This document shows, piece after piece, positions 16,766 to 25,321 of a stretch of 64,000 bases of DNA. Under the pieces are notes generated by a model, which was not told the origin of the DNA, searched no databases, and saw only the letters and a list, made by a program, of their open reading frames with translations. The stretch lies in assembly GCF_000430505.1 (NCBI RefSeq), contig NZ_KE387152.1:62001-126000 (forward strand), read 5' to 3'. The DNA is from Eisenibacter elegans DSM 3317 (GTDB lineage Bacteria; Bacteroidota; Bacteroidia; Cytophagales; Microscillaceae). Every line of letters begins with the position of its first letter. Position 1 is the first letter of the stretch. Position numbers and translations under genes: made by a program.

Positions 16766-17512
16766 TCAGTCAGTGCTCGACCAGATATCCCAAGCCTTTT
16801 CTGCTTGCAGGTACAGCATTTCGAGCCCATTTTTAGTGGTAGCGCCTTGGGCTTGGCCTTTTTGTAAGAATAGAGTCAGCTCAGGGTTATAGACCAAGTC
16901 ATAGAGCGCGAATTTGCTATGTAGGCGCTCATAAGGTAAATCAGGGCAAGTGTCAGTATGGGGATACATCCCTAGGGGAGTAGTGTTGATAAGGAGCGTG
17001 TATCGCTCAAAATCAGGCCAGGTAGCTAGCTGGGTATAACTGAGTGTTTCGGCTTGAGGCTGGCGTGATACAAGTCGATAGGTGATGCCTAGTGTTTTGA
17101 GAGCTGCTACCACAGCCTTAGCGGCACCTCCATTACCCAATATGAGGGCTTGGTGCTCAGAGTGAAAAGCCTCCCAATTTTGTAGCGATTGTAGGAAGCC
17201 GTAATAGTCACTGTTGTAGCCTATTTTGCGGCCATCAGCGGCAACAGCAATCACATTAACCGCCCCCACAAGCTCAGCAGAGGCATCGAGGACATCAAGA
17301 TAGGGGATGACGGCGCTCTTGTAAGGGATGGTTACGTTGAGGCCGGCCAGTTGGGGGGTATTTTGTAAGAGCATTGGCAACTCAATGATTTCTGCCAGCT
17401 CAAACAACTCATACCGGGCATCTGTGATGTCCTCTTGAGCAAATTTTTTAGAAAAATAGTCTTTGGAAAAAGAGTGTTTGAGCGACTGCCCAATAAGTCC
17501 GTAGGTGCGCAT
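16766..17512 (-). CDS. aroE: Shikimate dehydrogenase
   Basis: The 248-residue protein has the substrate motif SLKHSFSKDYF at the N-terminus, catalytic Lys65 in NVTIPYKS and Asp102 in GYNSDYYGF, and the NADP-binding GNGGAAKAVVAAL. It reduces 3-dehydroshikimate to shikimate in aromatic amino-acid synthesis. It is slightly shorter than the E. coli enzyme, as is usual in Bacteroidota. It starts 18 bases after the stop of the formylglycine-enzyme-like gene and is probably in the same transcript. Confidence 0.95.
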   Translation of the reverse strand: MRTYGLIGQSLKHSFSKDYFSKKFAQEDITDARYELFELAEIIELPMLLQNTPQLAGLNVTIPYKSAVIPYLDVLDASAELVGAVNVIAVAADGRKIGYNSDYYGFLQSLQNWEAFHSEHQALILGNGGAAKAVVAALKTLGITYRLVSRQPQAETLSYTQLATWPDFERYTLLINTTPLGMYPHTDTCPDLPYERLHSKFALYDLVYNPELTLFLQKGQAQGATTKNGLEMLYLQAEKAWDIWSSTD

Positions 17513-17530
17513 ATTGGTGGTTGGGCTAAG

Positions 17531-18238
17531 TTATTGGGCGCTTTGAGCACACCTAAAGCCTACATCAGCTCGCGAAACCTCTACGGGCAGCCCCATTCGC
17601 AGTGACGGGCGGAAGCTATGTCGAGGCTTGTTGGTGTCTATACCTCCCCTCAAAGCCATTGGCTGGTTAAGACGTTTGTTGTAATAAGCTTGTTGGCCGT
17701 AGGGGCGGTAGGCGTTATCACACCATTGCCACAGCTCGCCCTGCATCCCTTGTAGGTGGTAAATGTGGGCATTACGGGCGGCATATTCCCATTCAAACTC
17801 GGAGGGCAGGCGCTTGCCCAGCCATTGGGCATAGGCTCGAGCATCGTTCCAGCTGACTTGTGTAACAGGGGCTTCAGCGGGTGCTCGTTCTTTTTCGGGG
17901 CCGTAGGGATATTGCCAAGTAGCTAGGGCTACCTCTTGCCACTGGGCACTGCTGGAGTCATAGACCAGCCCATAGCCACGGCGCTCGGCATCTGTTTTGT
18001 AGCGGGTAACTTTGACAAACAGCCGAAACTCCGCCACCGTTACCGGGGCGAGGTCTATTTTGAAGTCGCCCACCCATTGCTCAAAAGCAGGTGCTTCGTT
18101 TTCAAAGCCCTGCATTTCGCCAATAGTAGTTTTGCCGGATTTGAGCAAGGTCATCTTATCGGCAGCTTGTGCCCAAGCGCCCAGCGCCGGTGTTAGGAAC
18201 AGGGAACCAAAAAAAAGCAAAAATAGTCTCAAACTCAT
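17531..18238 (-). CDS. SUMF1/formylglycine-generating-enzyme-like exported protein
   Basis: The 235-residue protein has a signal peptide (residues 1-24, ending AWAQA). The FGE-sulfatase fold is visible: DLAPVTVAEFRLFV near 62-75, VTQVSWNDARAYAQWLGKRLPSEFEWEYAAR near 125-155, a GELWQWCDN motif and the final DVGFRCA. True FGEs use a Cys pair and oxidise a sulfatase cysteine; only the single GELWQWC cysteine and the terminal FRC are obvious, so a non-catalytic role is possible. The ATG overlaps the stop of the TPR-SpoIIE gene by 4 bases, which points to translational coupling. Confidence 0.82.
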   Translation of the reverse strand: MSLRLFLLFFGSLFLTPALGAWAQAADKMTLLKSGKTTIGEMQGFENEAPAFEQWVGDFKIDLAPVTVAEFRLFVKVTRYKTDAERRGYGLVYDSSSAQWQEVALATWQYPYGPEKERAPAEAPVTQVSWNDARAYAQWLGKRLPSEFEWEYAARNAHIYHLQGMQGELWQWCDNAYRPYGQQAYYNKRLNQPMALRGGIDTNKPRHSFRPSLRMGLPVEVSRADVGFRCAQSAQ

Positions 18239-20397
18239 AACATCATAGCCAAAACAGTGGTATCATCTTTAGGGCGCTCGGCGCTTTGCTGATAGGCACG
18301 CAGGGCTTGCTCTAAGGCTTCTTTCTGTTTGGGTAAGGGCAAATTGGCCAACTCGCTTCGTAGCAATTCTTTAAACCAAGCCTTGCCTTTGTCGCCGTTG
18401 TGCTCATCCGTAAATCCATCAGAAGTAAGGTAGAGCAGGCTGCCGCGTTGTACCTCTATACAACGGTTATCAAAAGAAACCGTGGTATTGGGCAGCCCCA
18501 CACTCTGTGCCGTTCCTTTGAGTTCGGTTACTTGTGAGTGTTGGACATAGTACAATGGGCGCTTCGCACCGGCAAAGGTAAGAATCATTTTGTTTTCGTC
18601 ATAGTCCGCTTTTTCGAGCATACAGAGGCACAGGTCTATGTAGGCTGGAGCTTCGTGGGGTTGTTGGGCATTGATTTGCATCAGTCTTTGGTGCAGCTCT
18701 TCCAAAATTACCGCCGGGGAGTGGACTTGTTGTTGGCGGACGATTTCGTTGAGCAGGGCGCTGCCTGTGATACTCATCAGTGCTCCTGAAACACTCTGGC
18801 CGCTACAGTCGGCTACAGCAGCAAAAATTTTGTCGTTGGTGGCTGTCATCCAATAAAAATCACCAGAGACACTGGAGGCGGCTTGTCGGATTACAAAAAA
18901 ATCATCGACATAATGCCGAATAAGCGCCGGCGCAGGCAATAGGGCTTGTTGGAAAACACCGACTTGCTCTAGGGTATGCCTGTATTGTAGGTTGGCTTCT
19001 TGGATTTGCTCTCGTTGGCGTTCGAGCCGCACTTGTTGTTGGTACAGTTGGTTATCTTTTTGTTGGAGGTGTTGGTGGTGGTCTATGGCTAACTGACGTT
19101 GGCGTACCATCATATAGCCCGAAGCAATCAACAGGCCTACGACACCAACCAAGGATAAGCCGACTATCGACCATAAGAGCCGCTTTTGTAAGGTGTCGGC
19201 GCTTTTCTGGGTTTCATATTGTTGTTGTTGTTGTTTCATTTCTAGGTTGAAGCGCGTGTTCATCTCCGTAACGACCGAGAGCCTTGTTTCGTGGAAAAGC
19301 GAATCATTGTAGCGCATAAATTGCTGGTAGGCTTGGAGTGCCTCTGCATCTTTTTTGTCTTTCTCAAAGCTCTTGGCCAAGAGGTAGAAGTTATTGCGCA
19401 GCAGCTCTTTGTCGCCGGTAGGGAGCGTAGCTTTGATAGACTGTTGGAAATAAGGAGTGGCCTTGTCGGGCTGCTCAGCGACCCAGTAGGCGCGCCCTAG
19501 ATTATAGAGGGCTTGGGCGATGGCAAAAGACTCTCCCGATTTCTTAGCCAAGCTCAATCCTTCTTGATACAGAGCCAGGGCTTGATCCATATCCCGTCGA
19601 CGTAGGTACAAGCCAGCCAAACGGTTGAGTGGTGAGAGCAGTTGGGCGTTGTTGGCCACGCGGCGGCCTGCAAGTACCGAACGCTCAAAATAGACTTGGG
19701 CGGAGTCGTAGCTGCTGATATCGTAGTAGGTCTCTCCAATGTGGTAGAGTGTGCGGCTCATCAGGCCTTGGTCTTGGAGTTTTTCGGCACTGCTAAGCGC
19801 ATTGTTGAAGTAGCGCAGGGCTTGTTGTGGATGTTGATTGGCCACATAAACACTGCCGATATTGGTCATCGTTACAATAGTTCCTTCAGCTAGTTTGAGT
19901 TGTTTGTATAGCGAAAGGCTTTGGTGGTAATATTCCAATGCCAACTCATAATCGCCCATACGGAAATTGGTACTACCCAACTCATTGATGATTTTGGCCT
20001 TGAGGTCATCCTGATGCCTCTTGTCTTCTATAAGCTTAAAGCTGCGCCCATAGTAATGTAGCGCTTTGTGGTGGTCGTTATTATCAAAAAAATAATTCCC
20101 AATATGATACAGCGCCTGAGCCAACAGAATATCGTCTTGTAGTTGGCGGGCAATACGCAAACTTTTTTGGATATACTCATAAGAACGAGGCACATTGTTG
20201 AAGCGCTTGATACTGGCAATTTGGTTGAGCAGGCGGGCTTGTTGTGCGGGGTCTTCGGTACGAGCCAGACTGTGTTCTAGGCTATCGACAGGAGGGTCAT
20301 TGTCAGGTAAAACCGCCAGACGTACCTGTGCTTGGGCGCTATTTGCCCCCACAAGTGTATATATGGCTAGCAATAATGCTATTGGAATCCACTTCAT
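18235..20397 (-). CDS. TPR-SpoIIE serine phosphatase (SiaA/RsbU-like)
   Basis: The 720-residue protein has a signal peptide (ending SAQAQ), about six to seven tetratricopeptide repeats (residues 40-330; for example ALHYYGRSFKLIED and ALRYFNNALSSAEK), a Gln-rich coiled coil, one membrane helix (LLWSIVGLSLVGVVGLLIASGYMM), a second coiled coil, and a C-terminal PP2C/SpoIIE domain. Phosphatase metal motifs are VSGDFYW, VADCSGQSVSGALMS, TSDGFTDEHNG and KDDTTVLAM. So a periplasmic TPR sensor controls a cytoplasmic phosphatase. A plausible substrate is SiaC at 10152-10544, by analogy with SiaA. The start is the ATG before the signal peptide. Confidence 0.88.
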   Translation of the reverse strand: MKWIPIALLLAIYTLVGANSAQAQVRLAVLPDNDPPVDSLEHSLARTEDPAQQARLLNQIASIKRFNNVPRSYEYIQKSLRIARQLQDDILLAQALYHIGNYFFDNNDHHKALHYYGRSFKLIEDKRHQDDLKAKIINELGSTNFRMGDYELALEYYHQSLSLYKQLKLAEGTIVTMTNIGSVYVANQHPQQALRYFNNALSSAEKLQDQGLMSRTLYHIGETYYDISSYDSAQVYFERSVLAGRRVANNAQLLSPLNRLAGLYLRRRDMDQALALYQEGLSLAKKSGESFAIAQALYNLGRAYWVAEQPDKATPYFQQSIKATLPTGDKELLRNNFYLLAKSFEKDKKDAEALQAYQQFMRYNDSLFHETRLSVVTEMNTRFNLEMKQQQQQYETQKSADTLQKRLLWSIVGLSLVGVVGLLIASGYMMVRQRQLAIDHHQHLQQKDNQLYQQQVRLERQREQIQEANLQYRHTLEQVGVFQQALLPAPALIRHYVDDFFVIRQAASSVSGDFYWMTATNDKIFAAVADCSGQSVSGALMSITGSALLNEIVRQQQVHSPAVILEELHQRLMQINAQQPHEAPAYIDLCLCMLEKADYDENKMILTFAGAKRPLYYVQHSQVTELKGTAQSVGLPNTTVSFDNRCIEVQRGSLLYLTSDGFTDEHNGDKGKAWFKELLRSELANLPLPKQKEALEQALRAYQQSAERPKDDTTVLAMML

Positions 20398-20569
20398 TGC
20401 GTTTGCAGAAAAAGAAGGTATGTTGAGTGTACTCCTTATTGCTAAGCAAATTTTGCACCGAACCGCTGGTGATGGGGTATTTTTTACAAAAAATAGGCCT
20501 GTAGGTTGAAGCCCCATAAGTTTTTTGTACAAAATCTATGACACACCACAAAGTTGTGTTTATTTTTAC

Positions 20570-20577
20570 TATATTTG
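20570..20577 (+). promoter_or_regulatory. Promoter -7 element before rpsP
   Basis: TATATTTG matches the Bacteroidota TAnnTTTG -7 element, 62 bases before the rpsP ATG. The nearest upstream TTG (20554-20556) is only 13 bases away, so the -33 element is uncertain. Confidence 0.5.
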
Positions 20578-20639
20578 CAGCCCTAAACAGGCAGACGAGA
20601 TCTGCGCATGTTTCACCTTTATTATTTTACAAATACGCA

Positions 20640-21185
20640 ATGGCAGTAAAAATTCGTTTAGCGCGTAGAGGCCGCAAGAAAAAGCCTATGTACGACGTGA
20701 TCGTAGCAGACGCGCGCGCACCACGTGATGGTCGCTTCATCGAAAAAATCGGTACTTATAACCCCAACACCAACCCGGCCAGCATCGAGCTCAACAATGA
20801 CCTCGCGCTGAAGTGGTTGATTAATGGTGCTCAACCTACTAATACCGTTCGTGCGATGCTATCGTACCGTGGTGTTTTGTACAAGAAACACCTTCAAATC
20901 GGGGTTATCAAAGGGGCTATCACCCAAGAAGAAGCCGATACCCGTTTTGCCGCTTGGACGCAAGAGAAAGAATCTAAAATCGCAGGCAAAGTAACACGCT
21001 TGGCTCAAGAAAAAGAAGCCGCTGCCAAAGCTCGCCTCGAAGCCGAAGCCAAAGTAAGTGCTGCCCGCGCCGAAACGCTCCGCAAGAAGCAAGAAGAAGC
21101 TGAAGCTGCTGCTAAAGCCGCTGACGCTCCTGCCGAAGATGCACCCGCAGCTGAAAGCGACGCAACTCCCGAAGCTGAAGCCTAA
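20640..21185 (+). CDS. rpsP: 30S ribosomal protein S16 with long C-terminal tail
   Basis: The 181-residue protein opens with the S16 core (residues 1-80: [40 protein letters not shown]). Bacterial S16 is usually 80-90 residues; here an extra 100 residues form a charged helix ([17 protein letters not shown]) and an acidic Ala/Glu/Pro tail. Long tails of this kind are known in Bacteroidota S16. The start at 20640 gives the family N-terminus. It heads a ribosomal/targeting cluster with rpmG, DUF4295 and ftsY. Confidence 0.95.
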   Translation: MAVKIRLARRGRKKKPMYDVIVADARAPRDGRFIEKIGTYNPNTNPASIELNNDLALKWLINGAQPTNTVRAMLSYRGVLYKKHLQIGVIKGAITQEEADTRFAAWTQEKESKIAGKVTRLAQEKEAAAKARLEAEAKVSAARAETLRKKQEEAEAAAKAADAPAEDAPAAESDATPEAEA

Positions 21186-21291
21186 TCGCTCCTCCCTCTA
21201 GTAGAGGCGCTTTTTGCCACAGGCCGCTCCGGCGTTGCCTAGGTTATCGGATAAATCATCCCCATTCAATTCCCTAAAATACACATAGACC

Positions 21292-21474
21292 ATGGCTAAG
21301 AAAGGCAACAGAGTTCAGGTGATTTTGGAATGTACAGAGCATAAAAACAGCGGAATGCCCGGCACTTCGCGCTACATCACTACCAAGAACCGTAAAAACA
21401 CTACGGAGCGCTTGGAGTTGAAAAAGTACAACCCCATCCTGAAGAAATATACCGTTCATAAAGAAATCAAGTAA
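21292..21474 (+). CDS. rpmG: 50S ribosomal protein L33
   Basis: The 60-residue protein has the L33 pattern ([45 protein letters not shown]). It lacks the two CxxC zinc pairs and is thus the zinc-independent form. In most Bacteroidota rpmB (L28) lies just upstream of rpmG; here it is absent and rpsP takes that place. Confidence 0.95.
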   Translation: MAKKGNRVQVILECTEHKNSGMPGTSRYITTKNRKNTTERLELKKYNPILKKYTVHKEIK

Positions 21475-21530
21475 TCCTATGGGTGGGCTAACCCCACCCG
21501 TTGGTTTCACCCCCTTAAACTTGTACAACA

Positions 21531-21686
21531 ATGGCAAAGAAAACCGTCGCAACCCTAAAAGACCGTTCCGCCAAAGGATTCGCCAAAGTAATCCGTGCGG
21601 TAAAGTCGCCTGAAACCGGTGCGTACACCTTTGTAGAAGAAATCGTCGGCGTAGACGATGTTCCTAAGGTACTCGCCAAGAAATAA
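21531..21686 (+). CDS. DUF4295 ribosome-associated small protein
   Basis: A 51-residue basic protein (MAKKTVATLKDRSAKGFAKV at the start, ending DVPKVLAKK) fits DUF4295, a Bacteroidota-specific family always encoded next to rpmG. Structural work on Flavobacteria ribosomes has placed a small Bacteroidota-specific protein on the large subunit, which would suit it, but I infer the role from location. It follows rpmG by 56 bases. Confidence 0.85.
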   Translation: MAKKTVATLKDRSAKGFAKVIRAVKSPETGAYTFVEEIVGVDDVPKVLAKK

Positions 21687-21997
21687 GCACCCAAAAGCTG
21701 TATATGGGACCTATTACCAATAATACGGCACAAAGTTTTTGTGAAAGAAGTCTTTAATCAAGGCTTCTTTTTTTGTATTATTGCTACATCAGCCAATGCC
21801 TAACCCCAAAGCACGTAGTTTCGGAGCTTCCCTTACCATATTATGGATGAGGCGGCAATCTTGAGGAACAACAAACAGCCTTCCAATCACTTCAATACAC
21901 CTCCTCTATATCACACAAGCTCGGCTTGCACTAGCAGACAGCGGCATAACCCCGCATTACTTACTATTCAAAACTCATCACTCAAAACAACCGCCTT
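21687..21997. other. Gap between DUF4295 and ftsY genes
   Basis: This 311-base stretch holds a terminator (21744-21774). Beyond it I see no gene, repeat or clear promoter. ftsY is therefore probably transcribed from its own promoter. Confidence 0.5.
21744..21774 (+). terminator. Rho-independent terminator
   Basis: GAAGTCTT pairs with AAGGCTTC across a short TAATC loop, and a run of seven T follows. It ends the rpsP-rpmG-DUF4295 transcript. Confidence 0.75.
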
Positions 21998-22960
21998 ATG
22001 GGAATTTTCGGATTTTTCAACAAAGAAAAAAAAGAGTCGCTTGACAAAGGACTCGAAAAAACCAAAACTTCTTTCTTCAATAAGCTCGGCAAAGCCGTAG
22101 CCGGTAAGTCTAAGGTTGATGAGGAAGTACTCGATGAGCTAGAAGAAATCCTCATTAGCTCAGATGTTGGATTAGAAACTACTATCAAAATCATCGAGCG
22201 GATAGAAGAACGTGTAAAGCGTGATAAATACCTCGGCACTCAGGAGCTAGACCGTATCTTGCGCGAAGAAATAGCTGCCCTACTGACCGAAAACCAATCA
22301 GAAGACCAAACCGCCTTTGACCTCCCGCCCCAACACAAGCCCTATGTCATCATGGTGGTAGGGGTAAATGGGGTAGGCAAAACAACCACTATCGGGAAGC
22401 TGGCCGCGCAGTTTCATCAGGCCGGCAAAAAGGTAGTACTAGGAGCCGCCGACACCTTCAGAGCCGCTGCGGTAGACCAACTGGGCATCTGGGCCGAACG
22501 CGTAGGGGTGCCCCTAGTATCACACGGGATGAATACAGACCCTGCTTCGGTAGCCTTCGATGCTGTCAAAACTGCTGTCGACCAACAAGCAGATGTAGTC
22601 CTGATTGATACCGCTGGCCGACTACAGACCAAAATTCCGCTCATGAATGAGCTAAGCAAAATCCGTCGGGTGATGACCAAGGTAATCCCTGATGCGCCAC
22701 ACGAAGTCTTGCTCGTTTTGGATGGTAGCACCGGCCAGAATGCCATGGTGCAGGCCCGCGAATTTACCAAGGCTACTCAGGTCAGCGCTCTGGCCATTAC
22801 CAAACTCGACGGCACAGCCAAGGGGGGGATTGTGATTGGCATCTCTGACCAGCTCCAAATACCTGTCAAATATATCGGGGTAGGAGAACGAATTCAAGAT
22901 TTACAACTCTTTAATAGACAGGCTTTTGTAGCGTCTCTTTTTGAAAAAAACAACGACTAG
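21998..22960 (+). CDS. ftsY: Signal recognition particle receptor FtsY
   Basis: The 320-residue protein has a short basic A region, the helical N domain (about 25-95) and the GTPase G domain. GTP-binding motifs are GVNGVGKTTTIGKLA (G1), DTFRAAAVDQL (G2/I-box), IDTAGR (G3), TKLDGTAKGG (G4) and the closing YIGVGERIQDLQLF. It is the short form lacking the long acidic N-terminal part of E. coli FtsY. It docks SRP-ribosome complexes at the inner membrane. Confidence 0.96.
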   Translation: MGIFGFFNKEKKESLDKGLEKTKTSFFNKLGKAVAGKSKVDEEVLDELEEILISSDVGLETTIKIIERIEERVKRDKYLGTQELDRILREEIAALLTENQSEDQTAFDLPPQHKPYVIMVVGVNGVGKTTTIGKLAAQFHQAGKKVVLGAADTFRAAAVDQLGIWAERVGVPLVSHGMNTDPASVAFDAVKTAVDQQADVVLIDTAGRLQTKIPLMNELSKIRRVMTKVIPDAPHEVLLVLDGSTGQNAMVQAREFTKATQVSALAITKLDGTAKGGIVIGISDQLQIPVKYIGVGERIQDLQLFNRQAFVASLFEKNND

Positions 22961-23020
22961 GCTAAGAATAACTTGCAACGGTGTATCATAATAACCGCTA
23001 TCTTGCGTTCATCAAGATGA

Positions 23021-23103
23021 TTACCCAATCAAGATTGGTTTGGGAAATGCGTGTATTGAAAGGCCCTGATAATCAGGGAAATCAAATTAGTCTTGGTATA
23101 AAA
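23021..23103 (+). repeat. Dispersed AT-rich repeat A, copy 3
   Basis: It shares AAGATTGGTTTGGGAAATG, CCTGATAATCAGGGAAATC and AGTCTTGGTATAAAAA with other copies. It is shorter than copies 1 and 2 and abuts the start of the small lipoprotein gene. Confidence 0.65.
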
Positions 23104-23361
23104 ATGTTGACTAGAAAAATTGCGAATGTAGCCTTTTTAGGCTTGTTTATGGCCTGCTTGAGCTTAGGCACAACAGCCTGCGAACCACGCCCAGGCGGCA
23201 CCACCATCACCATCCGCAACCAAGGCGGGCAGAAAAACCCTCCGGGATGGAATAAAAACCCCAAAAACCCTCATCATCCAAACTCTACCAACCCGGGACA
23301 CCATCGCCACAAACAAGGCCACCCGGGTAAGGGGAAAGGTAAGGGCAAAGGCCCCAAATAA
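23104..23361 (+). CDS. Small basic lipoprotein, unknown
   Basis: The 85-residue product starts with a lipoprotein signal (MLTRKIANVAFLGLF, lipobox GTTAC, Cys26). The mature part is low in complexity: Pro, Asn, Gly and His rich (KNPHHPNSTNPGHHRHKQ), ending in a repeated KGKG tail. Its charge suggests binding to polysaccharide, nucleic acid or the acidic envelope, but no family is recognised. It is flanked on the left by repeat A and on the right by element B. The start at 23104 excludes codons derived from the repeat. Confidence 0.55.
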   Translation: MLTRKIANVAFLGLFMACLSLGTTACEPRPGGTTITIRNQGGQKNPPGWNKNPKNPHHPNSTNPGHHRHKQGHPGKGKGKGKGPK

Positions 23362-23368
23362 GTAACAA

Positions 23369-23487
23369 AGGCCACTGGATAATGTCAGAAAAGAGATATG
23401 CAGTATCAGCTTCGGAATCATAAGAGACCTCATTTTGGTGCACTCATTCGTCGAGTACACGGAGCCTATCACAATATCCAGTGGCTT
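23369..23487 (+). mobile_element. MITE-like element B, copy 4
   Basis: The ends are the longest clean inverted pair in the family: left AGGCCACTGGATAATGT, right the complement of AAGCCACTGGATATTGT. The interior keeps GAAAAG, CAGCTTCGGA and CCTCATTTTGGTG in the same order as the other copies. It lies between two convergent genes and encodes nothing. Confidence 0.6.
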
Positions 23488-23501
23488 TACAATCAACCAG
23501 T

Positions 23502-25013
23502 TTAGAACAACTCCTTGACCGCCTTTTTGAGTACTTTTCCCATCGCATTGCGGGGTAGCTCCTCACAACAAGATAGTAATACTGGAATTTTGTAGGGCGC
23601 TAATTTAGTTTTGGCCCAATCTCGCAGCGCTTCTAAACTTAGTGTATCAGCTACCGAACGGGGTACATAGGCTACAGCAATGCGTTCGCCCATCGCTACG
23701 TCGGGTAGCCCTACTACTGCACAATCTGCAATGAGGGGGTGCTGTCGGAGTACTTCTTCTATTTCTAGGGCGGATATTTTGTATCCTCCAGACTTGATGA
23801 TATCCGTACTCTTGCGTCCTAAGATACGATAATAGCCCTCTGCATCACGTTCGGCAATATCACCGGTCTGAAACCAGCCGTCAGGGGTAAAACTGGCAGC
23901 AGTAGCTTCTGGCTTTTGCCAATAGGCTACAAAAAGGCAAGGGCTTTGTACCTGAATTTCACCAGGCTCCCCCCAAGCTTCTATGGGTGTGCCTTGCTCA
24001 TCGACGAGACGGACGCGAACCTCCGGCAAGGGCAAACCTACTGTGCCGGCCTTGCGAACTCCTTGCAATGGGTTGGACAAAGCCATTCCTATTTCTGTCA
24101 TCCCATAGCGCTCTAGCAAGGTATGTCCGCTCAACTTCTCCCAAGCCTCTAAAACTTGTACGGGCAGCGCTGCTGAGCCAGACACCATCAAGCGCATCTG
24201 TCGGCAGGCTTGAGCAAAGGCCGTTTGTGCGGCTATGTCGGCTTCTGCGTGTGTGGCCAGCAAACGATGATATATGGTAGGGACAGCCATAAACAAGGTA
24301 TAGCGCCCGCTACTCAGCGCTCGATACACGCTTTGAGCCTCAAATTTGGGCATCATAACTACCTGCGCCCCAACCCATAAGGCTGAACAAAGCACATTGA
24401 TTAGCCCGTGGATGTGGTGTAGCGGCAAGGGCAACAAGATACAATCATCGGCCTGCCAAGCCCAAGCCGTTACCAAGGTCTGGATTTGTTTTGCGATAAT
24501 CTGATGAGTGCTGACTACACCCTTGGGCTTACCTGTAGTGCCACTTGTATAAATCATCAGTGCAGGCGCTTGGGCGCTTACCTCGGGCAGGCTTGGCGGA
24601 TGAAGCATAGGATTGCCTAACAAAGATTCAAAACTTAACAACTGAATGTCGGGATTTGCATCTTTGAGGGCTTCAAACTGTGCAAGTAGCGCGTCAGGCA
24701 AGATGAAATGATGAGCTTGACTGTCGGTTGCCAAATAAGTTATTTCGGGCAAAGGATAACTTGTACTGACTGGAACGGCGATACCCCCCGCCAACCAAAT
24801 CCCCCACTGAGTGCTCACATAGGTTGCATCTGCCAATGCCCAATGTAGTACACACCCTCCCGGCTTAAGCCCTTGCGCGCAAAGTTGGTAAGCTATTTGT
24901 AGTGCTTCTGTGTACAGTGTGGCATAGGTATATTGCTGTTCGTTGCTATAAAGCGCTACGCGTTGTCCATAGGTGGAGACTCGCGCCAACAGAGGAATGT
25001 TTGAATCAAGCAT
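23502..25013 (-). CDS. Acyl-CoA synthetase, malonyl-CoA synthetase-like
   Basis: The 503-residue enzyme is a complete member of the AMP-forming adenylating family: IYTSGTTGKPKGVV (P-loop-like), ERYGMTEIGMALSNP, GWFQTGDIAERD, and the C-terminal catalytic lysine in NAMGKVLKK. The TEIGMALSNP segment resembles malonate/methylmalonate-CoA ligases (MatB, ACSF3), so malonyl-CoA or methylmalonyl-CoA formation is the first guess; another short acid is possible. The start at 25013 is chosen because the frame upstream to 25067 has no protein-like sequence. It is divergent from the H-NOX gene. Confidence 0.85.
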   Translation of the reverse strand: MLDSNIPLLARVSTYGQRVALYSNEQQYTYATLYTEALQIAYQLCAQGLKPGGCVLHWALADATYVSTQWGIWLAGGIAVPVSTSYPLPEITYLATDSQAHHFILPDALLAQFEALKDANPDIQLLSFESLLGNPMLHPPSLPEVSAQAPALMIYTSGTTGKPKGVVSTHQIIAKQIQTLVTAWAWQADDCILLPLPLHHIHGLINVLCSALWVGAQVVMMPKFEAQSVYRALSSGRYTLFMAVPTIYHRLLATHAEADIAAQTAFAQACRQMRLMVSGSAALPVQVLEAWEKLSGHTLLERYGMTEIGMALSNPLQGVRKAGTVGLPLPEVRVRLVDEQGTPIEAWGEPGEIQVQSPCLFVAYWQKPEATAASFTPDGWFQTGDIAERDAEGYYRILGRKSTDIIKSGGYKISALEIEEVLRQHPLIADCAVVGLPDVAMGERIAVAYVPRSVADTLSLEALRDWAKTKLAPYKIPVLLSCCEELPRNAMGKVLKKAVKELF

Positions 25014-25321
25014 AGATTTGAGTATCAGTGTGGTAAGTGAGATAAAAGTAACATACTTACACGACAAAAAGGGTTAAAAACAGCTTATATCCAAATAGAT
25101 ACACTCACAAAATACGTATCTGGCTTAAAAATCGGCAACCAATATACCGATAGCACCCAACACAGCGGCTTACACAATTTACTATATCGGGATAATGGTG
25201 CAAGGCGCATCACTCCTGTCAAATTTTGCTCCACATATCAGCCATATCAAAATTTGCTGTTGAACGTATAAGAAGTGCTCTCAAAATCGTATTGTACAAA
25301 AATTATCAATACTCATTATTT
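25014..25321. other. Divergent intergenic region
   Basis: This 308-base AT-rich stretch separates the acyl-CoA synthetase (minus) from the H-NOX gene (plus). It must contain both promoters, but I cannot point to a convincing TTG/TAnnTTTG pair. No repeat is seen. Confidence 0.4.
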
